Part shown: one piece after another, positions 1-10,310 of the stretch
How positions within the stretch are numbered: the first letter of the stretch is position 1
How the letters are laid out: each line of letters opens with the position of its first letter
NCBI GenBank assembly: GCA_030267965.1
Contig: BRYA01000083.1
Span: forward strand, 1 to 58,638
Source of the DNA: Triparma columacea
Lineage: Eukaryota > Sar > Bolidophyceae > Parmales > Triparmaceae
Direction of reading: 5' to 3'
Length of the DNA: 58,638 bases
The notes under the pieces: model-generated
Seen by the model: only the letters and a program-made list of their open reading frames with translations
Databases searched by the model: none
What the model was told of the DNA's origin: nothing
Program-made: the position numbers and the translations under genes

Positions 1-68
1 TAACCCTAACCCTAACCCTAACCCTAACCCTAACCCTAACCCTAACCCTAACCCTAACCCTAACCCTT
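1..68. repeat. Telomere, (TAACCC)n
   Basis: About eleven perfect copies of TAACCC start at base 1. The C-rich strand reads 5'->3' inward, as expected at a left chromosome end, so the G-strand repeat is TTAGGG. The array ends at 'taacccttcacc' and is probably cut by the assembly rather than full length. Confidence 0.97.
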
Positions 69-446
69 CACCACCATACACATCTACTTCAATTCCATTA
101 TACTCACAAACCACTATAATACTTCCACAACTCTCCAAAACTTCATACATATTTATAACACTACCACAACACTCACAAACCACCATAACACTGCAACAAC
201 TCTCCAAATTTTTAAACACATCCACTAAACATACTCAATACTCACAAACAACTTTAACAATCCCTTTTTTCTTTTATACACTTCCTCAATACTAACAACC
301 ACTATAAAATCTCCGCAATACATTTACTACACTTCCATTATACTCACAAACCACTATAACGCTTCCAAAATACATCTACTACACATCTGCAATATTCCCA
401 ACAATAACAAATCAAATAAATTTATTCTACATATGTTGCTGCAACT
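69..446. repeat. Subtelomeric AT-rich degenerate repeats
   Basis: An A/C-rich strand carries imperfect repeats of the phrases 'actcacaaaccactataa', 'cttccacaactctcc' and 'acatctactacac' at irregular 50-80 base spacing. I see no coding potential. It lies between the telomere and the 3' end of the giant gene and probably also holds that gene's terminator. No canonical AATAAA is obvious on the minus strand. Confidence 0.6.
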
Positions 447-3400
447 TTAGTTACTCTCCACATCATCGTCTACTGGCACAACACTGCTAACTTTAGCTTT
501 CCCACCTCCTATCTCTATAATATCTTCACCATCAGCGCCTCCAACACTTGCTCTCCTGATACTTGCTCTCAAAGTACCTGCTAGACCACCCTTAGCTTCA
601 GCATCAACACTTGCTCTCCTGACACTCTCTTTCTTTCTAGCATCTCCATCTGCTGGAATAAATTCTACAGGCACTTTAGCTTTCATTGCATCAGTAAACC
701 AGTCTGGTTTCTCCTCTTCCCATTTAGCCCAGGTCAAGCAAACCCATTCCTTAATTTCTCCTTCAATTGAGACCCAATGATGTTTTGATTTTTTAAAGAC
801 TGAAAACTTTACTGCATCACTAGTCCCTTCAAGGAAATATGCCATAGTTTTGTCATTCCCTCTTTGTATGCTCCAAAAAGTGTGCAAGTACTTCTTCTCA
901 ATGTTCAAAAAGAAGACAACAAAGCTTAGGGTAGTTATTGGTATGAAATAGTTCATAATTGATGATGCAATATCAAGTGCATTATCATCAACAAAAGGTG
1001 AAGCTATATATATTGACACTGGTAGACTTACCATTGTCAACAAAAGACCAAACAACCAATAGGCTCCACCAACTTCATAAGGATGTCTAAAATGCACAAT
1101 TGAAGTGAAGTCTACAATGATCTTTCCAATCACTCTACTGACAATACTACTTACTATTTCTTCCTTGCCACCAACAGGCAACCAATACCAAAAATCTCCT
1201 CTCAATATCTTCACAAACATGTAAAGAGCAAGGTCGACTCCAATGTAGAAAAAGGTCCAACTACCTCCCATCAACACAAGAAGAACTATTGTTGTACACC
1301 TTATTAGAAGCATTCCTGCAGTGAACAGCAACATTGACACAAACACTACTATTCTCTTTCTTGCTTTTGCTGGTATATACCCATAAAAGCCTGGTGCCTT
1401 TTCTTTATTAGCAGGGTCTGTGTCAAAGTCATAACTAACTGTTGCTGAGGTAAAGCCTGTTGTAATTGCTGACACTGCAACTGAAAGCCATGCAGAAGTT
1501 CTAACATCTTTGACACTTGTTGCTATTGCCATAAGTTGGATGATGACTCCAGGAATTGCCTCAGCAAACATCTCAACCGTTTTCATGAATGACATCTCAA
1601 ACATTGGGTCCATTGCAGTCCCAACCTCTTGCTTTGCTCCAGTTGTTACCCTGTATGCATCAACAACAGGCTTAAACCCAATCAAAATTGGAAACCACTC
1701 TTGCAACACCCTCGTCATCCCCAACTTGCTGTTCTGTAGCCAAACAGCAAATAGCTGCAACCCAATTGACGCTGCCAAACTTGCCAACGATGCCTTAAAG
1801 TACCCATACTTCTCATCTTTCCAAAACATGGATGTCACATACACATCAGTCACTAAATCTATCATACTAGTGATAGCCCCAACAGTCACTCTCGCCTTCA
1901 ACCCCCAAGGAACTTCCTCCAAAAGCATGTAGCTAATTGCCTCAATCATAGTTCTCAACCATCCATACTCCTCATCAAGCTCCTGTAGTGCAGGGAAATT
2001 TAAGATGAAGGCATCTACTGCAGCAATTGGCTGAGTGTTGATAGCCAAACTTCTCGCTAGAGACTCTCCAATCTCCCTTCCTTCCTTCTCTCCCAGGTCT
2101 ACAGCCTTACCCTCTACCTTCCTCAACTTACACAGCTTGTTCTTGACAACGGCGCCAAGCATTGGTGTGACAAACATGTACTTCTCTGCAGCCTGTCTCA
2201 GAACATAGTTTTTTCCTATAAATGACCTCACTGCCTCCTCCTTTGTCATTCCCTTCTTCCTAAAGCTTAATGCAACCAACAGTTGCTCACCCAACAACTT
2301 TCCTATTTTGTTAGGATCTAAACCTGCAAAGTCTTGTGTAGTATCATTCACGGCATGTGAAGGAATTAGTGCACCTTTAATGTCCAACCCAACACTTGCT
2401 CTCCTAATATTTGCTCCCAAAGCACCTGCTAGACCACCCTCAGCTTCGGCGTCAATACTTGCTCTCCTCACACTCTCTCTCCTTCTAGCATCTCCTGCTC
2501 CTGGAATGTATTCAACTGGCACTCTAGCCCTAATAGCGTCATCAAACCAATTTGGCTTCTCCTCCTCCCATCTCTCCCAGTTTGCTTCTACCCAAGCTTT
2601 TACTTCCTCATCAATTGACTTCCAGAGGTGCTTTGAGTTATTGATCACTGAATCTGCTTTAGATGCCTCATCAGCTGAATCTCTAAATCGCTGTACTGTT
2701 AAGTCCTTTCCCCTTTGCAAACTGATAAAGGTGCCAAAATATTTCCTCTCAGTACTCAAGAGAAAGATGGCAAAAGATACAATTGTAAATGGTATAACGA
2801 GTCCAACTACTTTCCATGCCAATTTAAGCCCCCTTTCTGCAACATCTCCCTGTTCAGCTACTAATATAGCTATTGGAAGACTTCCCATTGTCAATAAAAA
2901 TCCAAACATCCAATTCAACCCTCCAGCCTCATTAGGATGTCTAAACTGCACAATTGATGTAAAGTCTGTCACCACTTTCACCAACACTCTAGCTACTATG
3001 CTGCTCACTATTTCTACATTGCCACCAAGAGGAATCCAATACCAAAAGTCTCCTCTTAAGACCTTTACCAACAAATACAGACCAAGATCGGCCCCAATAT
3101 ACAAAGAGACCCATCTACCACCAAGTAGCCCTAACACAACTATTGTCATGCATCTTAATACAAGCATACCTGCACTAAAGAGCATCATTGCAACAAATAT
3201 GATAGATCTTTTGGTGGGATTTGCAGAAACATACCCATAGAAGTCAGGCACTTGCTCTCTATTCATCGGGTCGGTGTCCCAGTCATAACTTATTGTTGCA
3301 GAGGCAAAGCCTGTTGTAACTGCTGACACTGCAATTGAAAGCCATGCTGAATTGCCAACCTCTTTGTCGCTTGTTGCTATAGCCATAAGTTGGATGATCA

Positions 3401-6400
3401 CTCCAGGAATTGCCTCAGCAAACATCTCAATGCATTTCATCAATGTCATCTCATACACTGTGTCAACTGCAGCCCCAACCTCTTGCTTTGCTCCAGTTGC
3501 CACCCTGTAAGCATCAACTGCAGGCTTGTACCCGAGCAAGATTGGAACCCATTCCCTAAGCACCCTCTTCACCCCCAGCCTCCTATTTTGAAACCAAACA
3601 CAAAGCATCTGAATCCCAAGAGATACTGCTAAACTTGCCAAAGATGCCTTAAAGTACCCTTCCTTCTCATCTTTCCAAAACATGGATGTCACATACACAT
3701 CAGTCACCAAATCAACCATGCTTGTGGCAGCACCAACAGTCACTCTTGCCTTTAAGCCTAAGGTAGACTTCATTAATAGTTTCATAACTATCTCCTCAAG
3801 CATTGGTCTTAACCACCCTTGTTCATTCATGACTTCTTGCACTTCTTTGAATTGATGTGCCCATTCGTCTACAGCGTGAGCAGCAGTCAAAGTAGTCAAC
3901 ATGACTGCTTTCATTGCACTCCCAATCTCCCACCCCCTGGCTTCCTCCTCACTCTTATCCTTTCCCTCATTTGTCGCTCTCTTTTTAAATTTGTTCATTA
4001 CAATAGCATATAGCAGAGTTCTCATGAAACCATGCTGCTCCGTAGTCTCTCTCAGTGCCCTATTGGCAGCAATAAATTGCCTCACGATCTCTACCTTACT
4101 GTCCCCAGAATTCTTTTTCTTCACTCTCTCCATCAGCTGCTCTCCAAATCTCCTCCCATCCTGTTCCCCTGCTTTAGTGCTCTCGAGAAGGTTGTCAAAG
4201 TAGTATGCAGCATCAGTTGCCATGCTAAGGTGCTTAATTATACTCTGTTTGCTTAAACCCTTATGTCTAGTCATCATTTCAACGTCTGTCTTCATCTGGC
4301 CAGCATCTAAGAACCTTACAGCTGTGAGTTGCCCTTCCTGTTCAGCTGTGATGACAAGTATCTTGTTGTTGACTCTATGAAGCTTATGCTGGGATCCAAC
4401 TCCACTTTTAAGGTTCGAGAAGAATGCTGCAACTTCCTTGTGGGATGCTCTCACACTTATTGAAGTCTTCCCCCATCCCATTCCCTTCTCTGCCTTTATC
4501 AATGTATGTCCAGACAATGCACTACTGATCTCTTGAGCTCCGTCAATCTCATCAAAGTGACTTTCAATCCCTGGTGCTCCCTCAATTGCAATCTCCTCAA
4601 ACTTTGCAATGATCTGCTGTCTCTTGAAGGTGTCAATCTCTTTGCTCTTGTCAAACTTGTTTCTGATGTGAATCATATTAGAAGCAAACTTGTGAGCTTG
4701 TCTGTTCATAACAATGTTCGGGACGTTTCCTCCGATATCAATTGTAGGCACCATTACTGCTCTTGTCTGAGGGATCCGACCAACCTTTTCTAGTTCTTCA
4801 AACAGCCACACCGTCTTTGAAGATCCTAGAACATTTCCTTGCTTAAGTGGGAACTCCTTGTTTAGTTCTGTAGTGTCCTCATATACAACCCAGCATCTTT
4901 CTTTCATTCCTTCCTCTTTTTTCCAGACGCAGCTTGTCTTATATTCTCTGTTTGAGAATCCAGGAATGCCCAGGTTTCTCTCGCTCAAATAGAGTTGTGA
5001 GTGGTTGTTTAGCTTTTTAATCTTCTGCTTCACAACTCTCTTGTTTTTCAGCCCAGCTAGTTTCTCTCTTGAGTCCTTGGTGAATTCAAATGCTACGCAC
5101 TCTTGCAGAGAAGCGTCTATAACTACCTCGCCTACACCCGAAACAAGACTCTTGCCTTCAATGTGCACTGACTTCATCTTGACTCGTGGGTCAGGACTCT
5201 TCAGGTCTTCAAAATGCTTACTCTTGGTGCACTTCTCATAGAACTTCTTCCCCTTCCTGATTGCATCCTTCTCCTCCTCAGAGTAATCTTGAGGCTCATT
5301 CTTGATGATGTTGGCAAGAGAGGCCAGTGCAGCTTTATCAACCTCTTCATCCCGCTTGAAGGAATCCCTAAGTGCTACTATTGGACTTAATCCTCTTGGT
5401 ATTGTTCTGTTGACTACGTTTACTGGAATGTGCCCCCCTGCATCCATAAATTGGGTAAATGTAATTTTACACTGGAGAACGCCATTATGGTCCTCAATGT
5501 TCTTTGCAGTGAGAATGCCACTAGTTGTTGCCCCCACAAGCTTTCCAAGGTTTCCCCCATAGTCAACCTTCTCCTCAGCTGGGACAAAGGCTACAGACAA
5601 CGTGTTGTCATGCTGTACTTTTTGCCATACATATCTCATCACAAACTCTCTTTTCTGAAGAGGGAAGCGAAGTTTCTTGACTGTTGCAAACAGCTTCTCA
5701 TTTATCCTTCCCTTGCCACCCTTCCCCATCTCCAGTCTTGCAGGGTTGCCTTCCTTTTTATGCACTGCCATCCTCTCCCTGCTGCAGTACTCAAAGAACC
5801 AAGCAGCTGCTTCCTCGGCTGAGCAGTCGGCAACACACTCAGCTCTTCCAAAACCAAGTGTCTTTTTTCCTTTCTCCTGCTGCTTGTGCTTTATCTCCAT
5901 CTTCACTCCCTCGTAAGGTGACTCAAGAGGTCCCCACCCTTTTTCATCCTCCCCACCAAAGAGCTCCTCCACCTCCCTAAACACCTTCTTCTGGTCCTCC
6001 TCCATTTCAACTCCTTCCCTCATCCTCTCTACCAAGGCCCCCCTGACCTCAGCATCAACCTCCTTCCCGTTCCTCCTGAACTTCTTCTGCAACCTGTTGG
6101 CCTCAACAAGCTGACTCTTTGCAAGGTAGTCAATTGCTTTGTCAATCACTGTCTTATGAATGCCACTAAATTTCAGATCGACTGTTTGAATGCGTGTCAC
6201 TCTACAGACATTTGGAGCAATCTCATTGAAGAAGTAAACGCCTGTAGTCTCTGCTAGCACAAATCCTTCCTTACTAAGGTCCTTGAAGCCTCCTCCAGGG
6301 TACTCTGTCAGTGGCACAAAAGCTACAATGTAGGAAGTCTGGCCGTTCTCAAGTTTGACTTCCTTCCACACATACCAATTCCCAAATAGTCGATTGGTAG

Positions 6401-7604
6401 TGGCAGGGACCTTCTTACCTACATGATAGTGCGTGCTTCTAATTCCATCGACATCCTTCCTGATAACTCTTGGTAAGTTCCCATTATTTTTGAAGTGCTC
6501 CTCTGACCACTCAAATGCGTCAAACAGAAATTCCTCTGCCAAAACACCCTTTGCTGACTTGTCCACAGTGACCCCAAAGGCTCCCCACACCTTATTCCCC
6601 TCTCTCCACAGGAACTTGTCAATGCCCTCCTTCAATGTCCCCTTGACTCTCTTCCCTTTTGTGTGAAGTTCCTTCTCTAGGCTCCCAACCCTCTCCAACA
6701 TTGCGTCCTCCTCTCTTGTCAGAGGTGGTGCCCTTGGCATGACCTCCTCCACAAAGTGCTGCTTCCTCCTCTCATCAATGACATCAGGCTGTCTGAACCG
6801 CTTGCTGACCTTCTCCAGGATACCCTTTACTGCTGCATACGCAGCCTTGACGTCGCCCTTCTTGATCCTGCCACTGTTCCAGCCTTCAACCCTAGAACTC
6901 GTGGAACTCACACTCTTGAAAGTAGGACGCACACTCTTGAAACTAGGGCGCCCACTCTTTGAGCTTTTGTTTGTGCGAACATCGACTTCTGATTTCGTCT
7001 CTGTTACCCTCTTCTCTGCCTTGAGAGTTCCCACCATGGTGACAGCAGTTTGTCCAAACTCAAAATCAGTGAAGCTGAGCTCCCCCTTAATGACACCTCG
7101 CTTAACAGTCTTGGTATTTGTTAATGCTAGAATCTCGACAAGCTTTGCAGTTGCCTCATCAGAAAGGTCATCCTCATCAAGGGGTGCCAACTCCATAATG
7201 CTAGTCAATTCGTCGGGAGATACGACCCTGACGTCGAGGAGAAATTCGACAAACTTATTCCTGCTGCTGTAGTGCTGCCAGTAGACGACTCTGTGAATGA
7301 CTCCTTCCTTTTCGTCATACTCCTGGAGGGTCTTCCTTCGGAACTTGCCCTGCTCACAATCGGTGAGGATATAGTCAACGATCTTGTCACGCTCGTCGTG
7401 CAAAACATCAGCGAGTTCTAAAACTTTCACACGGTCGCCGCCGGTGGAAGTGTCGATGAGGCCTTCAACTGCTCCTCTCTCCTCAAGAAGCTTCACAAGT
7501 TTGCCTTGTTCGGGTCCAAGAGCTGCAAATTCGATATCTACAGGGCCGCGTATTGCGGAGGGTGTCTGATCGGGGCTGGAGAGTGGCTGCAGGGGGTCAT
7601 TCAT
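447..7604 (-). CDS. Giant multi-domain START-like / multi-pass membrane protein
   Basis: A single uninterrupted reading frame of about 2,385 codons. I start it at the first in-frame ATG (7602-7604). The frame stays open upstream to 7889 but only through non-ATG codons, so a spliced upstream exon is possible (see the micro-exon gene at 7965-10489). Numbered from 7865, I see three full START/SRPBCC-like lipid-binding segments (about 425-620, 672-835, 898-1068), each with the W/Y-x-W...VAFVP pattern, and a fourth partial one (about 1118-1210). Two copies of a 570-residue membrane module follow (about 1255-1825 and 1878-2440). Each module holds many hydrophobic helices and a conserved 'FAEAIPGVIIQLMAIATS' helix that recalls XK-related scramblases, but this is only a resemblance. 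Both copies end in SVRRAS and IRRASVG, which fit the PKA consensus. The likely role is lipid sensing or transfer at a membrane. It is the most telomere-proximal gene, with its stop 380 bases from the repeats. Confidence 0.8.
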   Translation of the reverse strand: MNDPLQPLSSPDQTPSAIRGPVDIEFAALGPEQGKLVKLLEERGAVEGLIDTSTGGDRVKVLELADVLHDERDKIVDYILTDCEQGKFRRKTLQEYDEKEGVIHRVVYWQHYSSRNKFVEFLLDVRVVSPDELTSIMELAPLDEDDLSDEATAKLVEILALTNTKTVKRGVIKGELSFTDFEFGQTAVTMVGTLKAEKRVTETKSEVDVRTNKSSKSGRPSFKSVRPTFKSVSSTSSRVEGWNSGRIKKGDVKAAYAAVKGILEKVSKRFRQPDVIDERRKQHFVEEVMPRAPPLTREEDAMLERVGSLEKELHTKGKRVKGTLKEGIDKFLWREGNKVWGAFGVTVDKSAKGVLAEEFLFDAFEWSEEHFKNNGNLPRVIRKDVDGIRSTHYHVGKKVPATTNRLFGNWYVWKEVKLENGQTSYIVAFVPLTEYPGGGFKDLSKEGFVLAETTGVYFFNEIAPNVCRVTRIQTVDLKFSGIHKTVIDKAIDYLAKSQLVEANRLQKKFRRNGKEVDAEVRGALVERMREGVEMEEDQKKVFREVEELFGGEDEKGWGPLESPYEGVKMEIKHKQQEKGKKTLGFGRAECVADCSAEEAAAWFFEYCSRERMAVHKKEGNPARLEMGKGGKGRINEKLFATVKKLRFPLQKREFVMRYVWQKVQHDNTLSVAFVPAEEKVDYGGNLGKLVGATTSGILTAKNIEDHNGVLQCKITFTQFMDAGGHIPVNVVNRTIPRGLSPIVALRDSFKRDEEVDKAALASLANIIKNEPQDYSEEEKDAIRKGKKFYEKCTKSKHFEDLKSPDPRVKMKSVHIEGKSLVSGVGEVVIDASLQECVAFEFTKDSREKLAGLKNKRVVKQKIKKLNNHSQLYLSERNLGIPGFSNREYKTSCVWKKEEGMKERCWVVYEDTTELNKEFPLKQGNVLGSSKTVWLFEELEKVGRIPQTRAVMVPTIDIGGNVPNIVMNRQAHKFASNMIHIRNKFDKSKEIDTFKRQQIIAKFEEIAIEGAPGIESHFDEIDGAQEISSALSGHTLIKAEKGMGWGKTSISVRASHKEVAAFFSNLKSGVGSQHKLHRVNNKILVITAEQEGQLTAVRFLDAGQMKTDVEMMTRHKGLSKQSIIKHLSMATDAAYYFDNLLESTKAGEQDGRRFGEQLMERVKKKNSGDSKVEIVRQFIAANRALRETTEQHGFMRTLLYAIVMNKFKKRATNEGKDKSEEEARGWEIGSAMKAVMLTTLTAAHAVDEWAHQFKEVQEVMNEQGWLRPMLEEIVMKLLMKSTLGLKARVTVGAATSMVDLVTDVYVTSMFWKDEKEGYFKASLASLAVSLGIQMLCVWFQNRRLGVKRVLREWVPILLGYKPAVDAYRVATGAKQEVGAAVDTVYEMTLMKCIEMFAEAIPGVIIQLMAIATSDKEVGNSAWLSIAVSAVTTGFASATISYDWDTDPMNREQVPDFYGYVSANPTKRSIIFVAMMLFSAGMLVLRCMTIVVLGLLGGRWVSLYIGADLGLYLLVKVLRGDFWYWIPLGGNVEIVSSIVARVLVKVVTDFTSIVQFRHPNEAGGLNWMFGFLLTMGSLPIAILVAEQGDVAERGLKLAWKVVGLVIPFTIVSFAIFLLSTERKYFGTFISLQRGKDLTVQRFRDSADEASKADSVINNSKHLWKSIDEEVKAWVEANWERWEEEKPNWFDDAIRARVPVEYIPGAGDARRRESVRRASIDAEAEGGLAGALGANIRRASVGLDIKGALIPSHAVNDTTQDFAGLDPNKIGKLLGEQLLVALSFRKKGMTKEEAVRSFIGKNYVLRQAAEKYMFVTPMLGAVVKNKLCKLRKVEGKAVDLGEKEGREIGESLARSLAINTQPIAAVDAFILNFPALQELDEEYGWLRTMIEAISYMLLEEVPWGLKARVTVGAITSMIDLVTDVYVTSMFWKDEKYGYFKASLASLAASIGLQLFAVWLQNSKLGMTRVLQEWFPILIGFKPVVDAYRVTTGAKQEVGTAMDPMFEMSFMKTVEMFAEAIPGVIIQLMAIATSVKDVRTSAWLSVAVSAITTGFTSATVSYDFDTDPANKEKAPGFYGYIPAKARKRIVVFVSMLLFTAGMLLIRCTTIVLLVLMGGSWTFFYIGVDLALYMFVKILRGDFWYWLPVGGKEEIVSSIVSRVIGKIIVDFTSIVHFRHPYEVGGAYWLFGLLLTMVSLPVSIYIASPFVDDNALDIASSIMNYFIPITTLSFVVFFLNIEKKYLHTFWSIQRGNDKTMAYFLEGTSDAVKFSVFKKSKHHWVSIEGEIKEWVCLTWAKWEEEKPDWFTDAMKAKVPVEFIPADGDARKKESVRRASVDAEAKGGLAGTLRASIRRASVGGADGEDIIEIGGGKAKVSSVVPVDDDVESN
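530..4105 (-). repeat. Internal tandem duplication of the membrane module
   Basis: The C-terminal half of the giant gene consists of two direct copies, about 2240-530 and 4105-2390, roughly 1.86 kb apart. They match from the N-terminal cytoplasmic lead (V-R-x-F-I-x-x-N), through all membrane helices ('GLKARVTVGA', 'TSMFWKDEK', 'FRHP'), to the RRAS-containing tail. Nucleotide similarity is visibly high in the tails, for example 2398-2560 against 545-700 at around 80% by eye. This suggests a fairly recent in-frame duplication. Confidence 0.85.
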
Positions 7605-7904
7605 GACGGTGTTGTGAAGATCTGCTCTCGTGGACTGAGCGGTAGTGGCATGGCTGACAGTCGCAAGGCCAACTGTCGTGCAGCCGGGAGTCGCACACTC
7701 GACGCCAGGCGGTGTAGTGCTTAAATATTTCTCGTTTGCAACTCGACCGTCAATGGGATCGCTAGAAATGCCGGAGTTGACATTTTCAAACCCAGGTTGA
7801 AGTTGAGGAGGGGAAGAAATTTCTGAGGTTTTGGGGGGTGGGAGTTTTTGGTGGATAAAGGTCAAAATAAGGCAAAATCTTAAACTCCCTCAAAACGGCT
7901 TGCC

Positions 7905-10310
7905 AGCCCTCCCCTGAACAATTAATATAACCTACTGTTCGTCTACACGACTACGCAAACTCACCTCGTCCAGCGTCCACATGAGAGCTTTTAGATTTAG
8001 CAACTGCGACAACATTTTGCAAAAGTGAGATAAAAATACAAAGCTTTGACACGCCCTCCCGCGACTCTCCCGCTCTCCCCTAGAGTACTAAATTGTCCTT
8101 CCTCTCTTCCGGCTCTCAACGCACAACTCACCTCGTCCGGCATCCTCATGACCATTTTCAGAGTCTGCGGTAATGGCGATTATGGTGTTTGTTATGTTAG
8201 TCAACATGAAGAGATATCATCGCGTGCTCCTCGTTTCTGTGTAGCATATGAAGCGCCCCACGCGGTCGCCGGAGATGGAACCCATGCTGTCGCCGCAGAA
8301 GCGCCCCATGCGGTCGCCGCAGAAGCGCCCCATGTGGTCGCCGGAGACGGAACCCATGCGGTCGCCGCAGAAGCGTCCCATGCGGTTGCCGCAGACGGAA
8401 CCAACGCGGTCGCTGGAGATGGATCCCATGCGGTCGCCAGAGACGGATCCCATGCGGTCACAGCAGACCGGCGCGTGCGCCGCGGCTGCCGCCCGACAAG
8501 CTCGACGCCGAGAGCCAGGCCCTCAACGAACGATTTCAACGCGTGCTCCTCCGATTCCGTGTAGAATATCAAGGGCCCCCCCCCCTACCACTCCCTGAAT
8601 CGAACTTACCTTGGTCTTGTCCAGTGTCCTCATGAGAGCTTTTAGATTTAGCGCCTGTTAAGGGGACAACACAACACATTGCAAAAGTGAGATAAAAATA
8701 CAAAGCTTCAACGCGCCCTCCCGCGACACTTCCACTCTCCCCTAGAGTATTAAAATATATTTTTCTTTTCTGGCTCTTAACGCACAACTCACCTTGTCCC
8801 GCGTCCTTGTGGCCCTTTTCAGAGTCTGCGGTAATGGCGATTATGGTGTTTGTTATGTTAGTCAACATGAAGAGCTATCAACGCGTGCTCCTCGTTTCTA
8901 TGTAGCATATCAAGCGCCCCACGCGATCGCCGGAGACGGAACCCATGCGGTCGCTGCAGACAGAACCCATGCGGTCGCCACAGAAGCGTCCCATACAGTC
9001 GCCGCAGACAGAACACATGCGGTCACTGGAGATGGATCCCATGCGGTCGCCACAGATCGGCGCGCGCGCGCGTGCCCTGCCGCCCATTGAGCTCGATGCT
9101 GAGGTCCAGGCCCTCCATGAACGGCTCCGCGCGTTCCGCATGCAGGCATTGAGAAAAAATACAAAGCTTCGACACGCCCTCCCACGACTCTCCAGCACTC
9201 TCCTAGAGTATTAAAATGTATTTTTCTTTTCTGGCTCTCAATGCACAACTCACCTCGTCCGGCGTCCTCATGACCATTTTCAAAGTCTGCGGTAATGGCA
9301 ATTATGGTGTTTGTTATGTTAGTCAACATGAAGAGATATCAACGCGTGCTCCTCGTTTCTGTGTAGCATATCAAGCACCCCACGCGGTCGCCGGAGACGG
9401 AACCCATGCGGTCGCCGTAGAAGCGTCCCATGCAGTCGCCATAGACGGAACCAACGCGTCACTGGAGATGGATCACATGCGGTCGCCACAGACCGGCCCA
9501 CGCGTGCGTGCGCCGCGGCCGCCGTCCATGGAGCTCGACACCGAGGGCCAGGCCCTCCACAGGGCCACGCCCTCCACGAACGGCTCCGCGCGTTCCGCAC
9601 GCAGGCGGTGAGAAAAAACTACAAAGTTTCAACGCTTCCTCCCGCGACTCTCCCGCTCTCCCCTAGAGTATCAAAATGAAATCTCTCTCTTCAGGCTCTC
9701 AACGCGCAACTCACCTCGTCCCGGGTCCTCGTGGCGGTTTTTGGAGTCTGTGGTAATGGCGATTATGGCGTTTGTTATGTTAGTCAACATGAAGAGATTT
9801 CAACGCGTGCTCCTGGTTTCTGTGTAGCATATCAAGCGCCCCACGCGGTCACCAGAGACGGAACCCATGCGGTCGCCGTAGAAGCGCTCCATGCGGTGGC
9901 CGCAGACGGAACCCACGCAGTCGCCGGCGACGGATCCCATGCGGTCGCCGCGGCCGCCGCCCGTCGAGCTCGACGCCGAGGGCCAGGCCCTCCGCGAACG
10001 GCTCCGCGCGTTCCACACGCAGGTGGTGAGAAAAACTACAAGGGTCTCCCCCCCTGCGACTCCCTGAATCGAACTTACCTTGGTCTTGTCCAGCGTCCTC
10101 ATGAGAGCTTTTAGATTTAGAGACTGCGAAGGGGACAACACAACACATTGCAAAAGTGAGAAACAAATACAAAGCATCGACGCGTCCTCCCGCGACTCTC
10201 CTGCTCTCTCCTAAAGTATTAAATTGTCCTTTCTATCTTCCGGCGCTGAACGCACAACTCACCTCGTTCAGCGTCCTCATGTCCATTTTCAGAGTCTGCG
10301 ATAATGGCGA
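7905..10310. repeat. Tandem array of 0.46-0.66 kb units with embedded 24-bp minisatellites
   Basis: Five units begin with a version of 'cgcacaactcacctcgtcc' at about 8120, 8781, 9242, 9703 and 10251, so spacings are roughly 661, 461, 461 and 549. Each continues with 'gagtctgcggtaatggcg' and 'gtcaacatgaagagat'. Four units then run into a 24-bp minisatellite built on 'cccatgcggtcgccgcaga' (about 8258-8470, 8918-9060, 9380-9500, 9840-9960). A second repeated segment, 'atgagagcttttagattta', occurs at 7981, 8631 and 10100. Because the satellite unit is a multiple of three, long spurious open frames appear on both strands. The array also carries regularly placed splice-site pairs on the minus strand, described in the next entry. 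Confidence 0.85.

Noticed and set aside
7605..7889. N-terminal extension of the giant protein to 7865 or beyond
   Set aside because: The frame is open but contains no ATG; translation from TTG is unlikely in a nuclear gene. A spliced upstream exon is the better alternative.
8250..9960. CRISPR-like appearance of short regular repeats
   Set aside because: The units are contiguous with no unique spacers, and this is a nuclear eukaryotic chromosome.
8046..10114. Plus-strand open frames rich in HAVAAE/HAVAGD repeats, and their minus-strand mirrors
   Set aside because: They are by-products of the 24-bp minisatellite, whose length keeps any frame open. They lack consistent starts and ends, and both strands are open over the same repeat.
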